Positions 25,197 through 33,180 of a DNA stretch of 64,000 bases are shown in pieces (position 1 is the stretch's first letter; each line of letters begins with the position of its first letter). The stretch is from Cyclobacteriaceae bacterium (GTDB taxonomy: Bacteria; Bacteroidota; Bacteroidia; Cytophagales; Cyclobacteriaceae): assembly GCA_013141055.1 (NCBI GenBank), contig JABFRS010000001.1, forward strand, positions 3,199,187 to 3,263,186. Reading direction: 5' to 3'. The translations under genes were made by a program, and so were the position numbers. The notes under the pieces are model-generated. The model had not been told where the DNA came from and searched no databases. It saw only the letters and a program-made list of their open reading frames with translations.

Positions 25197-26309
25197 ATGG
25201 ATTTAAAGAACCGCTACCTCTCATTGGATGTTTTTCGTGGCATTGATGTGGCCCTGATGATCATCGTCAATACTGCAGGTGATCATCAAACTACTTTCTC
25301 GCCGTTACTTCACGCCCGATGGCATGGATTTACACTAACAGATCTTGTATTCCCGACCTTCTTATTTCTGGTGGGAACTTCGTTGAGCTTCTCTTTGGGA
25401 GTCTATCAGACAATGGGACATAAAGCGGTATTGAAAAAGATAATCGTAAGGACAATCGTAATCTTTGTTTTAGGTTATCTGATGTATTGGTTTCCTTTTG
25501 TGAGACAAAATGAAGCAGGAGAATTAATTCTGAGTCCGATTGGCTCTACACGAATATTCGGAGTGTTGCAACGAATCGCATTGTGTTATGGAATTGGAGC
25601 ACTCATTGTTCATTTTTGGAAATTGAAAGGTGCCATCATATTCAGCGTAATAGCTTTGCTTGGGTATTGGTGGATATTAATTTCTTTCGGTGACCTGACC
25701 CTTACCGGAAATACGGTTCTTCGTTTTGATAATTGGCTGATAGGTGCTGACCACCTTTATCATGGCGAGGGCATTGCTTTTGATCCAGAAGGTTTTCTTA
25801 GTACGCTTCCTGCTATTGCCAATGTTTTGATTGGTTACTGCGCAGGATTAATAATTAAGCAAAAAGGAGCATCCTATGAGACTATTGCTAAGATTATGAT
25901 GGCGGGAACTTTATTGTGCTTTCTGGGATTAACGTGGGATCTTATTTTTCCAATCAACAAAAAACTCTGGACCAGTTCCTTTGTAGTCTATACTTGTGGC
26001 ATCGACCTCATGGTGATGGCAATCCTATTGTATGTGATCGATATGATGAAATGGAAAAACTGGACCTATTTCTTTGAGGTAATGGGCCGTAATACCTTGT
26101 TTATCTATTTGCTTTCAGAAGCACTGGCGATCATGATGTATGTAATTTCTGTTAACGATCAGTCTCTGTATCAGTGGGTATTTCTAAACATATTCAAATC
26201 GTGGTCCGGGGGATATGTGGGATCATTCCTTTTCGCGTTGACCTTTATGCTACTATGTTGGTCAGTAGGATATCTTATGGATCGGAAAAAGATCTATATA
26301 AAGATCTGA
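25197..26309 (+). CDS. Heparan-alpha-glucosaminide N-acetyltransferase-like membrane protein (NagX/DUF5009)
   Basis: A 370-residue polytopic membrane protein starting NRYLSLDVFRGIDVALMIIV, with the HGFTLTDLVFPTFLFLVG motif that carries the key His region of the HGSNAT/NagX/YeiB-like acyltransferase group. About ten membrane helices are visible. Relatives acetylate amino sugars on the far side of the membrane, often near chitin or glycan genes; here no such genes are adjacent (a GH29 fucosidase is 8 kb away). The start follows the heme-unit terminator by 16 nt. Confidence 0.88.
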   Translation: MDLKNRYLSLDVFRGIDVALMIIVNTAGDHQTTFSPLLHARWHGFTLTDLVFPTFLFLVGTSLSFSLGVYQTMGHKAVLKKIIVRTIVIFVLGYLMYWFPFVRQNEAGELILSPIGSTRIFGVLQRIALCYGIGALIVHFWKLKGAIIFSVIALLGYWWILISFGDLTLTGNTVLRFDNWLIGADHLYHGEGIAFDPEGFLSTLPAIANVLIGYCAGLIIKQKGASYETIAKIMMAGTLLCFLGLTWDLIFPINKKLWTSSFVVYTCGIDLMVMAILLYVIDMMKWKNWTYFFEVMGRNTLFIYLLSEALAIMMYVISVNDQSLYQWVFLNIFKSWSGGYVGSFLFALTFMLLCWSVGYLMDRKKIYIKI

Positions 26310-26332
26310 TGCAGATCTTTAGATTCTTCAAA

Positions 26333-26953
26333 TTACTGGTGGTAATTCTTTTCTCCTGCCAGAATAGAAACCTTCAATATGTTTTCCTTAGGAGGAAATG
26401 GGCATGAGAACCTGTCAGTATAAGCACAATAAGGATTATATGCTTTGTTAAAGTCAAGAACCATTGTTCCTGCCCCAGGCATTTTTTTTAATTCAAGATA
26501 TCGACCCGCACCATAGGTCAGGTTAGCACTTGTTTCATCAGCGAAGGCAAGAAACAATGTGCCTTTTGTTGGGCCGGATGCCATGATCTCCAGCAACAGT
26601 AATTTATTTTTTACTCCCTCGATATAAAATTCTACCCAGCCATATTCAAGATATTGGTTCTCTTCCTGTAAGCTGGTTGCGAGAGTGACTACTTTTTTAT
26701 TTTCGATGATGTCAAGATCAGCAATCACCCGATAATCAGGATTTGGTTCAAAATATTTTAAGCCTTTGAACTCCTCTTTTTCATCAGCAAAAGGTGATTC
26801 ATCAGAATTCTTCATGAACAGATCTTTTTCCTCACGGTCTTTTATAATGGATGCTGAATAATTTTCATCTGACTCCCCTGAGCTCATGGAATAGATCACA
26901 ATTCCCACCAGCACAATTCCGAGAATAATAATTAATGTCCTGGATTTTTTCAT
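26333..26953 (-). CDS. DUF1684 membrane-anchored protein
   Basis: A 206-residue protein starting at MKKSRTLIIILGIVLVGIVI, a membrane anchor; the longer frame upstream would reach into radC. The body has the DUF1684 marks: FKGLKYFEPNPDYRV and the C-terminal NKAYNPYCAYTDRFSCPFPP motif. Function unknown; the Cys/Pro-rich motif is highly conserved and may bind a ligand. It lies 25 nt downstream of radC on the same strand. Confidence 0.9.
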   Translation of the reverse strand: MKKSRTLIIILGIVLVGIVIYSMSSGESDENYSASIIKDREEKDLFMKNSDESPFADEKEEFKGLKYFEPNPDYRVIADLDIIENKKVVTLATSLQEENQYLEYGWVEFYIEGVKNKLLLLEIMASGPTKGTLFLAFADETSANLTYGAGRYLELKKMPGAGTMVLDFNKAYNPYCAYTDRFSCPFPPKENILKVSILAGEKNYHQ

Positions 26954-26978
26954 TTCGATTTCTTTCGTTCTGGACTTT

Positions 26979-27701
26979 CTAAAGCATTCCTTCGTCTGCA
27001 AAACTAAAGTATTTCTGACCGCAAATGATCAAATGATCCAGTAATTGTACCTCAAGAAATTTACCAGCATCCCGCAACTTCCTGGTTAGATCAATATCAC
27101 TTTGACTGGCAGTCATATTACCAGATGGATGATTATGTGCGACAATAATTCCACTGGCGAGCTCTTCAAGTGCCATTTTGAAAATGATCTTTGGATCAGC
27201 CACAGTTCCACTTACGCCTCCTTCGCTGACACGCTTTTTCTTTATTACGCGATTGGCACGGTTGAGCAGCAACACCCAGAACTCCTCATGTGTCAGATCC
27301 ATCAGATCCCCACGAATTTGCTCATAAGCTTCCTGTGATGAACCGATCTTAGGTTTTTCATTTACGTCAACATCTTTCCGTCTTCGTCCCAACTCAAGAG
27401 CAGCAATGATCGTGATCGCCCTTGCCTCTCCAATACCTTTTATCTTGATGAGATCTTTAATGGTGAGTCGTGCAAGCTCGTGAAGATTATTGTTAACATG
27501 CTGCAGCACTTTCTTCGACACGTCTACCGCACTCAGCTTTGAGGTCCCTGACCCAATCAGTATGGCAAGTAACTCAGCATCCGACAGGGCAGAAGTTCCT
27601 TTGATCAATAGCTTTTCGCGTGGTCGATCTTCCGGAGACCAACTTTTAATGGTGAGAGGTTTTGATTCGTCAATCTTCAATGGGATGAATGATTGAGTCA
27701 A
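26979..27701 (-). CDS. radC: RadC family JAB1/MPN-domain protein
   Basis: A 240-residue protein. Residues 15-110 form a helix-hairpin-helix region (LIKIKGIGEARAITIIAALE). The C-terminal MPN domain carries the complete JAMM zinc motif H189-x-H191-x10-D202 in HNHPSGN...SD, so a metalloprotease- or nuclease-like activity is structurally possible; the real function of RadC is unsettled and a DNA-repair role has been questioned. Length fits the family. It is followed by the DUF1684 gene. Confidence 0.96.
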   Translation of the reverse strand: MTQSFIPLKIDESKPLTIKSWSPEDRPREKLLIKGTSALSDAELLAILIGSGTSKLSAVDVSKKVLQHVNNNLHELARLTIKDLIKIKGIGEARAITIIAALELGRRRKDVDVNEKPKIGSSQEAYEQIRGDLMDLTHEEFWVLLLNRANRVIKKKRVSEGGVSGTVADPKIIFKMALEELASGIIVAHNHPSGNMTASQSDIDLTRKLRDAGKFLEVQLLDHLIICGQKYFSFADEGML

Positions 27702-27786
27702 ATCTATTAAATGCCAGGGCGGGAGAGGAATATTGAATTGACGGAAAATGATACAATTAATTTCTCAAGTGCATCCATAAAAAAAA

Positions 27787-27820
27787 CCCTCCCTGAATCA
27801 GATTGTCTGCTCAGGGAGGG
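27787..27820 (-). terminator. Intrinsic terminator after rpsT
   Basis: A perfect 10-bp stem, CCCTCCCTGA (27787-27796) with TCAGGGAGGG (27811-27820), and on the minus strand a T-run after it. It ends the S20 mRNA. Confidence 0.93.
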
Positions 27821-27843
27821 AAAAATTTAAGTTCTTATAAAGC

Positions 27844-28098
27844 TTACGCTAACGCGTTAACGCGCTTGGTCAGCTTTGACTTCTGATTGGCAGCCTTTTT
27901 CCAGTGAATGATGTTCTTCTTAGCCAGTTTATCGATCATAGAAGAAACCTCTTTTAGAAGGGCCTGAGCCTCATCTTTCTTGGTGGTAGTCAATAATTTC
28001 TTGACTTGTGTGCGAGTCGTCTTGTTCTGGTAGCGATTGCGTACCCTCTTAGTTTCGTTTGCACGAATGCGTTTTTCAGCTGATTTATGGTTTGCCAT
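27844..28098 (-). CDS. rpsT: 30S ribosomal protein S20
   Basis: An 84-residue basic protein beginning MANHKSAEKRIRANETKRVR with the C-terminal KKNIIHWKKAANQKSKLTKR segment, both typical of S20, which binds 16S rRNA early in small-subunit assembly. It is a single-gene transcript with an ideal promoter 22-52 nt upstream and an ideal terminator downstream. Confidence 0.98.
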   Translation of the reverse strand: MANHKSAEKRIRANETKRVRNRYQNKTTRTQVKKLLTTTKKDEAQALLKEVSSMIDKLAKKNIIHWKKAANQKSKLTKRVNALA

Positions 28099-28119
28099 AG
28101 TTGTTTTTCAAAAGGACTG

Positions 28120-28150
28120 CAAAGATAAAACGAAGCAGGGGATTTACAAA
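28120..28150 (-). promoter_or_regulatory. rpsT promoter (TTTG-N19-TATCTTTG)
   Basis: On the minus strand TTTG (28150-28147) and TATCTTTG (28127-28120) are 19 nt apart. Both elements match the housekeeping promoter consensus of Bacteroidota exactly, in the 55-bp space between the rpsT start and the M1 peptidase gene's 3' end. Confidence 0.88.
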
Positions 28151-28153
28151 GGG

Positions 28154-29764
28154 TCATTTAGAAGTCTGTTTGACCGTTCCTTCAAATAATAGCCAAATCG
28201 CCGGATCCAGCCTGATTCCACTGGTTTGCTCATTTCCATGGATCAAAAACTCCTGTTTTCGGCCTGAAATGTCGATTTTATCCACCTTTACATTTCCCAA
28301 TTTATTCGTCACTTCCACCTCCAGAGGAAAAGTAAACAGATCAGCCTGCTTTTGCTCCACCGTAACCCGGGTCTGTTTCCGCTTTTGGTCATAAGTCCAA
28401 CTCACTTCCAGTTTTGGCTGACCGCTCCTGAAAATCCACTGGTCAAAGAACCCTTTCAGATCCTTTCCTGCCGCTGCTTCCATTACTTTCCTGAAATCAT
28501 CTGTCATGGCATTACTTAGCTGATACTGCTTATAATATGTTCGCAATCCGTTAAAGAAATTCTCATCGCCGATCTCATGTCTGAGCATATGCAAAATCCA
28601 GGATCCTTTTTGATAAGAATTGGTGTTGAGCACTTTTGTGATATCAGTGATCGATGTATTCACAATTGGCGCTGGACTTTTTAGAAAATAGTTGATCACC
28701 TGCTTTCTGTCCTTTTCCATTTCTTCCATCAGCTTCTTTGAGCCGTAGGCATTTTCCAGATAAAGTTGAGTGCTGTAGGTTGAAAGTCCTTCGCTTAACC
28801 ATACATGATGCCAGTCATTTTCCGAAGCCGAATTCCCAAACCACTGGTGCGCTACTTCGTGCGCCACCAAACCTTCAATGGTATTCTTTCCGGTTACTGA
28901 ATTTTCATAATAGAAAATGTTTCCTGCGTTCTCCATGCCACCGTATCGTGTTGTTGATTGAACATTGGCAAGCTTTTCATAAGGATAAGGGGCGATCGTC
29001 TTGCTAAAAAACTCAAGACACTTAGCCGCGATTGCATAATCGGAAAATCCTTCCAGTCTGTTTTGTGGATAGACCCATGCCTCTACCGAAATCCCATTAA
29101 CCTTACCTTCATACTCAATGGCAAATCTTGCCGCGCCCATCACCATTACTTTTGTAGGAAGCACAACGGATGTTTTCCAATGAGTGAGCTTTGTGTTTTT
29201 TCCGATCACACTTTCTTCCAACTTTTCACCAGTAGCAATGACGGTATAATGAGCAGGTGCTGTAACGATAAATTCGCAAGTTGCCTTGTCATAAGGATGA
29301 TCGATCGTTGGAAGCCAGTGATGTGCGCGATTCGGCCAATTGTCGCCAAAGAATGTGCGGTCCCCAAACTTGTTTTTACTTATGACCAGTCCATCCTGTG
29401 GAATTCCTGAGTACTTTATAATAAACTTCTTTTCGTCGCCCTCTTTTAAAGGATTTGGTAGGATGATTTTAAGTCGGTCATTCTGATGAGTGAATTTCAC
29501 CACCTGCTGATCAAGCAGTATTTCAATAACCTTCATTCCCTGTCCCTGGGCATTTATGTTGGTGAGGTCCAGTTCGAAATCCGAAATTGATTTTTTGAAT
29601 AATACAGTAACAGTGGTTTCGCCAGCAATCTGATTTGTGGAATCGTTGATCTCCAGCTTGAAAAGATAATGACGGATGTCAATGGCTTCGTTTCGGGGAT
29701 AATTATCTGCAGCGTAAAGAATCGTCTGGATAACCAGCAGGGGAATGATTAAGAACTTTCGCAT
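28154..29764 (-). CDS. M1 family metallo-aminopeptidase, exported
   Basis: A 536-residue exported zinc peptidase when started at 29764 (signal MRKFLIIPLLVIQTILYAA); an in-frame ATG 36 nt upstream would add basic residues before the signal. The family marks are GGMEN (275-279), the zinc motif HEVAH (302-306) and the third ligand E325 in LSEG. It removes N-terminal residues from peptides in the periplasm. It is shorter than the 600-900 residue relatives and lacks their large C-terminal domain. Divergent from the phospholipase-like gene with a 34-bp gap. Confidence 0.93.
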   Translation of the reverse strand: MRKFLIIPLLVIQTILYAADNYPRNEAIDIRHYLFKLEINDSTNQIAGETTVTVLFKKSISDFELDLTNINAQGQGMKVIEILLDQQVVKFTHQNDRLKIILPNPLKEGDEKKFIIKYSGIPQDGLVISKNKFGDRTFFGDNWPNRAHHWLPTIDHPYDKATCEFIVTAPAHYTVIATGEKLEESVIGKNTKLTHWKTSVVLPTKVMVMGAARFAIEYEGKVNGISVEAWVYPQNRLEGFSDYAIAAKCLEFFSKTIAPYPYEKLANVQSTTRYGGMENAGNIFYYENSVTGKNTIEGLVAHEVAHQWFGNSASENDWHHVWLSEGLSTYSTQLYLENAYGSKKLMEEMEKDRKQVINYFLKSPAPIVNTSITDITKVLNTNSYQKGSWILHMLRHEIGDENFFNGLRTYYKQYQLSNAMTDDFRKVMEAAAGKDLKGFFDQWIFRSGQPKLEVSWTYDQKRKQTRVTVEQKQADLFTFPLEVEVTNKLGNVKVDKIDISGRKQEFLIHGNEQTSGIRLDPAIWLLFEGTVKQTSK

Positions 29765-29798
29765 GGAACGGTAATTTCGTTTATCGAAAGATAGTCTC

Positions 29799-30767
29799 AT
29801 GAAATCAACTCTGAAAATCCTTTTGCTGTCAGCGGTTCTTGCTGGCTCTGGCTGGGGTTTCTTTGGTCACCGTAAGATCAATCAATTAGCAGTTTTTACT
29901 TTGCCCCCGGAAATGATTGGCTTTTATAAGAAGAACATGAATCATCTGATCGAAGCATCTACTTATCCGGATAGCAGGCGCTATGCTGTTCCCGAAGAAG
30001 CCCCTCGTCATTTCATGGATGTGGAGGAGTATGGCGATAGTGCGTTTTATGTTTTGCCAAAATACTGGAATCAGGCAGTAAAGAAATATGGCGAAGACAC
30101 GCTGAATATGCATGGTATCGTTCCCTGGCATATTGTAAGAATGTTCCATCAGCTGAAAGATGCTTTCATGCTCAACGATCCACACAGGATCGTAAGATCT
30201 TCGGCTGAGCTTGCACATTATATCAGTGATTGTAATGTTCCGCTACACTCCACCCGCAACCACAATGGACAATTGACTGGTCAGCATGGAATCCATGGAT
30301 TATGGGAATCCCGCTTGCCAGAATTATTCTTTGAACAATATGATTTTTATGTCGGGAAAGCAGAGTATGTCAATGACCCCCAGGAACGGGCATGGCAGGC
30401 GATTCGCAATTCTCATGACCGTGTTGATTCTGTTTTAAGTGAGGAAAGACTTTTGTCTGAAAACTCTTCGGTTAAATTCAACTATGAGACTAAAGGCAAA
30501 CAGACGATAAAAGTATACTCCGTAGATTTTTCAAAAAAATACCACGATCGGTTGCGTGGCATGGTGGAACGTCAGTTTCGTGCAAGCGTAAAAATGACCG
30601 GAGATTTCTGGTACACGGCCTGGGTAGATGCAGGTCAGCCGGATTTGAAGAGGCTGATTCATTATCGCCCAACGGAAGAAGAGTTAAAACAAAACAAGGA
30701 AGAGTTAAGAAAGTGGAAGGAAGGAAATTATGCTTCCAGAGAGCATGAAATAGACTCTATCCGATAG
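29799..30767 (+). CDS. Zinc-dependent phospholipase C / S1-P1 nuclease-like exported protein
   Basis: A 322-residue exported protein. The signal peptide ends near GSGWG; in this superfamily the W and the following H (WGFFGH) at the mature N-terminus can bind zinc. Further ligand-like residues are seen in APRHFMDVE, AELAHYISDCNVPLHSTRNH and GIHGLWESRLPE, matching the helical zinc-dependent phospholipase C / S1-P1 fold. Whether the substrate is a phospholipid or nucleic acid cannot be told. The C-terminus is Lys/Glu-rich. Confidence 0.82.
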   Translation: MKSTLKILLLSAVLAGSGWGFFGHRKINQLAVFTLPPEMIGFYKKNMNHLIEASTYPDSRRYAVPEEAPRHFMDVEEYGDSAFYVLPKYWNQAVKKYGEDTLNMHGIVPWHIVRMFHQLKDAFMLNDPHRIVRSSAELAHYISDCNVPLHSTRNHNGQLTGQHGIHGLWESRLPELFFEQYDFYVGKAEYVNDPQERAWQAIRNSHDRVDSVLSEERLLSENSSVKFNYETKGKQTIKVYSVDFSKKYHDRLRGMVERQFRASVKMTGDFWYTAWVDAGQPDLKRLIHYRPTEEELKQNKEELRKWKEGNYASREHEIDSIR

Positions 30768-30874
30768 GTAACTTTTGATCAGGGCTTTTCAATCAAAGTA
30801 TTCGGAAAATTCCTGTCCGGTTTCACGATCTTCGTTCGTCTTAGGTTTAATAGTCCACAAAAAACAAAAACAAA

Positions 30875-31207
30875 ATGGAAAAATTCGCTCTACTCTTCCG
30901 GGGAGGCCGTTCTGAGGAATTGCCGGAACTCAAGGGAAGTCACATGCAGAAATGGTTTGAATGGGTCAACAAACTTAAAAGTGATGGCAAATATCTTTCC
31001 GGTGAACCACTTCTTCCCGGAGGAAAACAGATTTCTGGCACCGGCAAGATCGTAACGGATGGTCCATTCACTGAATCAAAAGATATGATCGGCGGCTTCT
31101 TTATTGTTCAGGTTGCCAACTATGCCGAGGCTATCAAAATCTGTGATGATTATCCGGATTTTAATTTTGGAGGAACTGTAGAAATCAGAAAAGTGCCAAC
31201 GATGTAA
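30875..31207 (+). CDS. YCII-related domain protein
   Basis: A 110-residue cytoplasmic protein: MEKFALLFRGG start, MQKWFEWVNKLKSDGKYLSG, then VTDGPFTESKDMIGGFFIV, the signature of the YCII-related / DGPF family, ending with the VEIRKV strand. The dimeric alpha-beta barrel fold is shared with Dabb. Members often partner with ECF sigma factors, but no sigma gene is adjacent. A SnoaL-like lipoprotein gene follows after 15 nt. Confidence 0.93.
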   Translation: MEKFALLFRGGRSEELPELKGSHMQKWFEWVNKLKSDGKYLSGEPLLPGGKQISGTGKIVTDGPFTESKDMIGGFFIVQVANYAEAIKICDDYPDFNFGGTVEIRKVPTM

Positions 31208-31222
31208 TGACCTAAATCTTTC

Positions 31223-31639
31223 ATGATGAAAAAATATTTACTCTTACTTACACTTATCTCATGCTCAGATAAAGATCTTTCTGTGAAGAACAAAGAAGTT
31301 GTCAATAGTATGTTTGAAGCCTTCAATGCTCACTCGTGGGAAAAAATGGCGAGCTATTATGCTGACAGCGCTTCTTTTCTGGATCCGTCTTTTGGAGCAG
31401 AGTATGTTATCAAATCCAGAAGTGAAACATCCGAAAAGTACAAAGGGTATGAATCGATGATGCCGGATATCCATGATCAAATTGTCAGTGTTGAGGCAGT
31501 AGGGGATAAGGTGTTTGTGGAGTTTATTTCCACAGGAACAATTAAAGATGGTCCCACCTTCAAGCTTCCAATTGTTTCAATCCTTACTATAAAAGACAGA
31601 TTGATTGTGAAAGATGCAACGTACTATGACTCCAACTAA
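31223..31639 (+). CDS. SnoaL/NTF2-like lipoprotein
   Basis: A 138-residue protein with a short signal and lipobox LISC (Cys 14), then an NTF2-like fold: NKEVVNSMFEAFNAHSWEKM, YYADSASFLDPSFG, and the strands VEAVGDKVFVEFISTGTI. SnoaL-like proteins bind or convert small hydrophobic ligands; a lipoprotein form would act in the periplasm. Probably co-transcribed with the YCII gene. Confidence 0.85.
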   Translation: MMKKYLLLLTLISCSDKDLSVKNKEVVNSMFEAFNAHSWEKMASYYADSASFLDPSFGAEYVIKSRSETSEKYKGYESMMPDIHDQIVSVEAVGDKVFVEFISTGTIKDGPTFKLPIVSILTIKDRLIVKDATYYDSN

Positions 31640-31663
31640 ATTGAGGGTGTCTGCCTTTTAAGA

Positions 31664-31954
31664 TCAGTACTGTATCAAGGCTTTTATGATCTCCTCCCAT
31701 TCGAGGTCCGATGATCCATGAAAAATTTTTCTGCCAGCCTTACTGTACCAGTAACTGGCATTTCCCACATCACCTTCTTTTCTATGGAGATAAGCGTGAA
31801 CCCATGCTCCATCTTTTGTCTCAATTTCCTGAGCCAGATTATGTGCACCTTCCCAGTTTCCTTTCTTATCCCACCACATCGCTTTCAAAAGAGAACCTGA
31901 TTCTTCAGGTGGTCCGGCGTCATTCAGGGAGGAGTTAAATTCTTCTAAAGTCAT
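31664..31954 (-). CDS. Conserved small protein of unknown function
   Basis: A 96-residue protein with no signal peptide. The sequence LLKAMWWDKKGNWEGAHNLA, then WVHAYLHRKEGDVGNASYWY, is strongly patterned (Trp- and His-rich, tetratricopeptide-like helix pair) and I recall it as conserved across Proteobacteria and Bacteroidota without assigned function. It is convergent with the SnoaL-like gene, 24 nt apart. Confidence 0.85.
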   Translation of the reverse strand: MTLEEFNSSLNDAGPPEESGSLLKAMWWDKKGNWEGAHNLAQEIETKDGAWVHAYLHRKEGDVGNASYWYSKAGRKIFHGSSDLEWEEIIKALIQY

Positions 31955-32016
31955 GGTTCAGAAATGGAATAATGAACTAATTAAGGAATGAAGCTAGCAC
32001 GTTTGAGGTATTCTTT

Positions 32017-32132
32017 TCATTCATCCAATTTCAATTCTTCATTAAAAAACATGTCTTCAATGACCTCAAAATCATCTTTTGCGGCCCCTGTTTTCCAATG
32101 GTTTAAAAGGGAACTTGTGCCAACGTTTGCAT
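32017..32132 (-). pseudogene. Possible 38-aa small gene with a one-base shift
   Basis: From ATG at 32132 the frame reads MQTLAQVPF and then meets TAA. If the T4 run at 32108-32105 were T5, the frame would continue as LNHWKTGAAKDDFEVIEDMF and close at TGA (32017) after NEELKLDE, a protein-like acidic C-terminus. A second homopolymer shift elsewhere in the window (hmuT) makes this worth noting. Weak evidence; it may be chance. Confidence 0.2.
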
Positions 32133-32178
32133 TTGTGCAAAAAAATCCAAAAATTCGACTTAAATAATCAAACCAATC

Positions 32179-32649
32179 ATGAGCTTATTCACTGATCCGA
32201 ACCGCATTCCAGAAAATTACGGCCTTAAAATTACCGGTGGTCTCATCGCTTTTTTTGTGCTCATGAGAGTTATCGACATGCATCACCACGTCGAACTTCG
32301 ACTGGTCAATCTTATTATCATGGCAGTAGGTATCTGGTATGCCCTGAAGAAATTCAAAGCTTCCCATGGTGACCACATGAATTATTTCCGTGGACTCATT
32401 ACCGGTGCATCAACCGGAGCGGTGAGCTCAACCTTATTTGGAATTTTTATGTTCCTCTACATGAAGCTGGATTCGGGTTTGATGCAGTCGATCGTTGATA
32501 ATGAACCGATGGGACATTACCTGAACCCCTACATTGCCTCATTCATCGTTGCACTGGAAGGTCTTTTCTCTGCTATGTTGGTAACATTCCTGTTGATGAA
32601 TTCAATCAGCACCGATGATGTTAATGACCCGGCAGGCGAATCAAAATAA
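32179..32649 (+). CDS. DUF4199 membrane protein
   Basis: A 156-residue inner-membrane protein with four hydrophobic helices (IAFFVLMRVI, LVNLIIMAVGIWYALKKF, GLITGASTGAVSSTLFGIF, FIVALEGLFSAMLVTFLLM). The pattern and the FRGLITGASTG motif match DUF4199. Function unknown. It is transcribed alone and converges on the SRPBCC gene with a shared terminator. The upstream 224 bp hold no clear gene except the possible shifted small frame. Confidence 0.88.
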   Translation: MSLFTDPNRIPENYGLKITGGLIAFFVLMRVIDMHHHVELRLVNLIIMAVGIWYALKKFKASHGDHMNYFRGLITGASTGAVSSTLFGIFMFLYMKLDSGLMQSIVDNEPMGHYLNPYIASFIVALEGLFSAMLVTFLLMNSISTDDVNDPAGESK

Positions 32650-32671
32650 ATCTTAAAAAGTAAATTAATAG

Positions 32672-32706
32672 AAATCAGGAAGTGAAGAATATTCGCTTCC
32701 TGATTT
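32672..32706. terminator. Bidirectional terminator between convergent genes
   Basis: A 15-bp stem with one G-U pair: left arm 32672-32686, loop GAATA, right arm 32692-32706, followed by a T-rich tract. It lies between the DUF4199 gene and the SRPBCC gene. Confidence 0.88.
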
Positions 32707-33158
32707 TATTTTACCGCCTCTGATGCTCTCTTAAGATCAGCTGCAAATTGTTCAAACGACTGATCGAACGGCGGAATATAACTTGCATACAATGGGAACA
32801 TCAATCCGCCAATCTTTTCATCCATTGTGAAAGTAGCTTTTCCATTGCCGGATGATTGTATTGTGTACTCGCGATTACCCTGCCCATCTCCCCATACTAA
32901 TCTTTTTTCAGATTCAAACTCTTTAACGGTAAGGCTGAAAGTGCGTTTCGTATCCAATGTGGATTTCAATTTTATCTTTTCACCTTTTGCAATCTTTCCT
33001 TCAATCGACACGATCGTTGAATTCCACTTCGGGTAGTTTTCTGCTTCGGTCAATAATTTCCAGATCACAGAAGGCGATGCCTGGATTTCAATCATAACAG
33101 AAGTCTCACGACTGAAAGTCTTTCTGATGGTGGTTGTTTTTCCTGATGCTGTGCTCAT
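32706..33158 (-). CDS. SRPBCC family protein (polyketide cyclase/dehydrase-like)
   Basis: A 150-residue START-like protein: SVMIEIQASPSVIWKLLTEA, then YPKWNSTIVSIEG, typical of the SRPBCC helix-grip fold with a hydrophobic ligand cavity. No catalytic residue is known for the family. It may be co-transcribed with the fucosidase gene, which ends 22 nt upstream of its start on the same strand. Confidence 0.9.
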   Translation of the reverse strand: MSTASGKTTTIRKTFSRETSVMIEIQASPSVIWKLLTEAENYPKWNSTIVSIEGKIAKGEKIKLKSTLDTKRTFSLTVKEFESEKRLVWGDGQGNREYTIQSSGNGKATFTMDEKIGGLMFPLYASYIPPFDQSFEQFAADLKRASEAVK

Positions 33159-33180
33159 ATTTTAAATTAATTAGCATTTA

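Noticed and set aside
30768..30874. Possible structured RNA before the YCII gene
   Set aside because: No stem longer than a few base pairs and no terminator.
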